64,000 nucleotides of DNA from Mycolicibacterium sp. Its GTDB lineage: Bacteria; Actinomycetota; Actinomycetes; Mycobacteriales; Mycobacteriaceae. A program made the translations under genes and the position numbers. Where the stretch lies: positions 1 through 64,000 of the forward strand of contig NZ_JAEMTA010000006.1 of the NCBI RefSeq assembly GCF_016462545.1, written 5' to 3'. The notes beneath the pieces were generated by a model. It saw only the letters and a list, made by a program, of their open reading frames with translations. It was not told where the DNA came from and ran no database searches. This document shows, in pieces, positions 63,209-64,000 of the stretch; position 1 is the stretch's first letter, and each line of letters opens with the position of its first letter.

Positions 63209-63943
63209 CTACGACGGCGCGTCGGCCAGGAAGGTGTGCACGACGTTTCGCTGCCACCCGGGCACGGTCTCGGCGTGGACCGCCGTGAAGCCGTCGGCCC
63301 GCAGCCGATCGCAGAAGGCCTTGGCGCCGTCGAAGGCGTTGACGCTGCGGCGCAGGTGGTCGTAGAGCCCAGCGTCGCCGGTCCGGACCTTGCCGAGCGG
63401 GATGATCACCCCGAAGCACACCGCGTTCCACACCGCACGCGCCACCGCCGAGTCCTTGACCGAGTATTCGTGGATCGCAAGAGTCGCACCGGGACGTAGC
63501 AGGGTCAGGAACTCCCGAAGGGTCGCATCGGGATCGTCGAGGTTGCGCAGCAGGTAGGCGGCGAAGATGCCGTCGAATGGGCCGTTGACTCCTGCCTCGG
63601 CAAGATCCTCCACGCGGCTGTGCACGAAACGCACCGACGGCGGCCAGTCCTTCGCCTTCGCTTGGGCAAGCATGCCTGCCGATGCATCCAGGGCCACGAT
63701 CTCGGCTTCCGGTGCGGCGGCAAGGAGCGCGGCCGTGGACGCGCCGGTGCCGCATCCCGCGTCGAGCAGACGCAATCCGCGGCCGCGATCGGGCAGGCGC
63801 ATCCGGCGCGCCGAGATGCGGAGATGTTCGTGGTATCCGGGGTTGGCCCCGACGAGACCGTCGTAGGCCGGCGCCCCGACGTCGAACGCTGCGGGAACCT
63901 CGCGGCGCGGCAGACCGGTGGGTCCAATCTCGGCGGCGGACAT
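63209..63943 (-). CDS. SAM-dependent class I methyltransferase (UbiE/MenG-like)
   Basis: A 244-residue methyltransferase. The SAM motif I is LRLLDAGCGTGASTAAL, motif II IVALDASAGMLAQAK, then RVEDLAEAG and FDGIFAAYLLRNLDDPDATLREFLTLLRPGATLAIHEYSV, which is the layout of UbiE-like quinone and lipid methyltransferases. The acceptor is unknown. In a 5'-extended frame a TAG stands 18 codons before ATG 63943, so the start is fairly secure. Another minus-strand frame, ending in TGA at 63943-63945, is open to the window edge and could be the tail of an upstream gene. Confidence 0.87.
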   Translation of the reverse strand: MSAAEIGPTGLPRREVPAAFDVGAPAYDGLVGANPGYHEHLRISARRMRLPDRGRGLRLLDAGCGTGASTAALLAAAPEAEIVALDASAGMLAQAKAKDWPPSVRFVHSRVEDLAEAGVNGPFDGIFAAYLLRNLDDPDATLREFLTLLRPGATLAIHEYSVKDSAVARAVWNAVCFGVIIPLGKVRTGDAGLYDHLRRSVNAFDGAKAFCDRLRADGFTAVHAETVPGWQRNVVHTFLADAPS

Positions 63944-64000
63944 CAGCTCGCCTGCAACGAGGGCGTCGAGGTCATCATGCGAATGACTCTAGAGGGGCCA

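Noticed and set aside
63943..64000. Tail of an upstream minus-strand gene at the right edge (ending MMTSTPSLQAS)
   Set aside because: Only 18 codons are visible and there is no motif; it may be leader sequence of the methyltransferase, so no gene was called.

Overview
The window looks like a chromosomal segment of a rapidly growing, environmental-type Mycobacterium (Mycolicibacterium-like actinobacterium). It is GC-rich, uses many GTG starts, and packs operons with 1-4 nt ATGA/GTGA overlaps. The order of the first 20 kb follows the known M. tuberculosis block secD-yajC-gabT, ruvCBA, yebC-pdxT-tesB-pdxS, Nudix-pimA-patA-pgsA1-HIT-thrS. Nothing here was run through a database; family names rest on motifs and remembered family sequences.

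1-4.3 kb: the Sec accessory genes yajC-secD (secD runs off the left edge), divergent from a GABA transaminase/aldehyde dehydrogenase pair. 4.3-6.8 kb: a membrane protein, a possible small ORF coupled to a membrane diguanylate cyclase, and a DUF1304 membrane protein whose gene overlaps the cyclase tail-to-tail by 223 nt. 6.9-9.1 kb: ruvC-ruvA-ruvB. 9.2-10.2 kb: a VOC gene with an apparent internal deletion and a Rossmann protein. 10.2-13.5 kb: yebC and the pyridoxal phosphate synthase genes pdxS/pdxT around a thioesterase. 13.5-20 kb: the phosphatidylinositol-mannoside operon thrS-HIT-pgsA1-patA-pimA-Nudix. 20-23.4 kb: small housekeeping and hypothetical genes.

23.6-52.5 kb is a large catabolic island: two Baeyer-Villiger monooxygenases, a CoA-transferase, an amidohydrolase, two AMP-dependent ligases, a P450, ADH, ALDH, an enoyl-CoA hydratase, two thiolase-like proteins, a DUF35 protein, a CrtC/AttH-like protein, several SDR and VOC proteins, two LLM flavin monooxygenases and a Mca-like amidase. 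Two near-duplicate FadR-type GntR regulators lie inside it. I find five copies of an 18-bp dyad, CTAT-N2-TTGYAA-N2-ATAG, in its divergent promoters and upstream of both regulators; I propose this as the operator of a local regulon. The substrate is unknown. The gene set fits hydroxylation/oxidation of a cyclic or terpenoid-like ketone, lactone opening, CoA activation and beta-oxidation or retro-aldol cleavage.

52.5-64 kb: a WhiB3-like regulator, a Kup potassium transporter, a GDT1/UPF0016 cation exporter preceded by a clear yybP-ykoY (Mn2+) riboswitch, then a three-gene SMC-like operon (DUF3375-DUF4194-SMC ATPase, i.e. JetABC/MksFEB) with no adjacent JetD/MksG nuclease. Last come a GAF-ANTAR regulator, a VOC protein and a methyltransferase. 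No tRNA, rRNA, insertion sequence or CRISPR array was seen.
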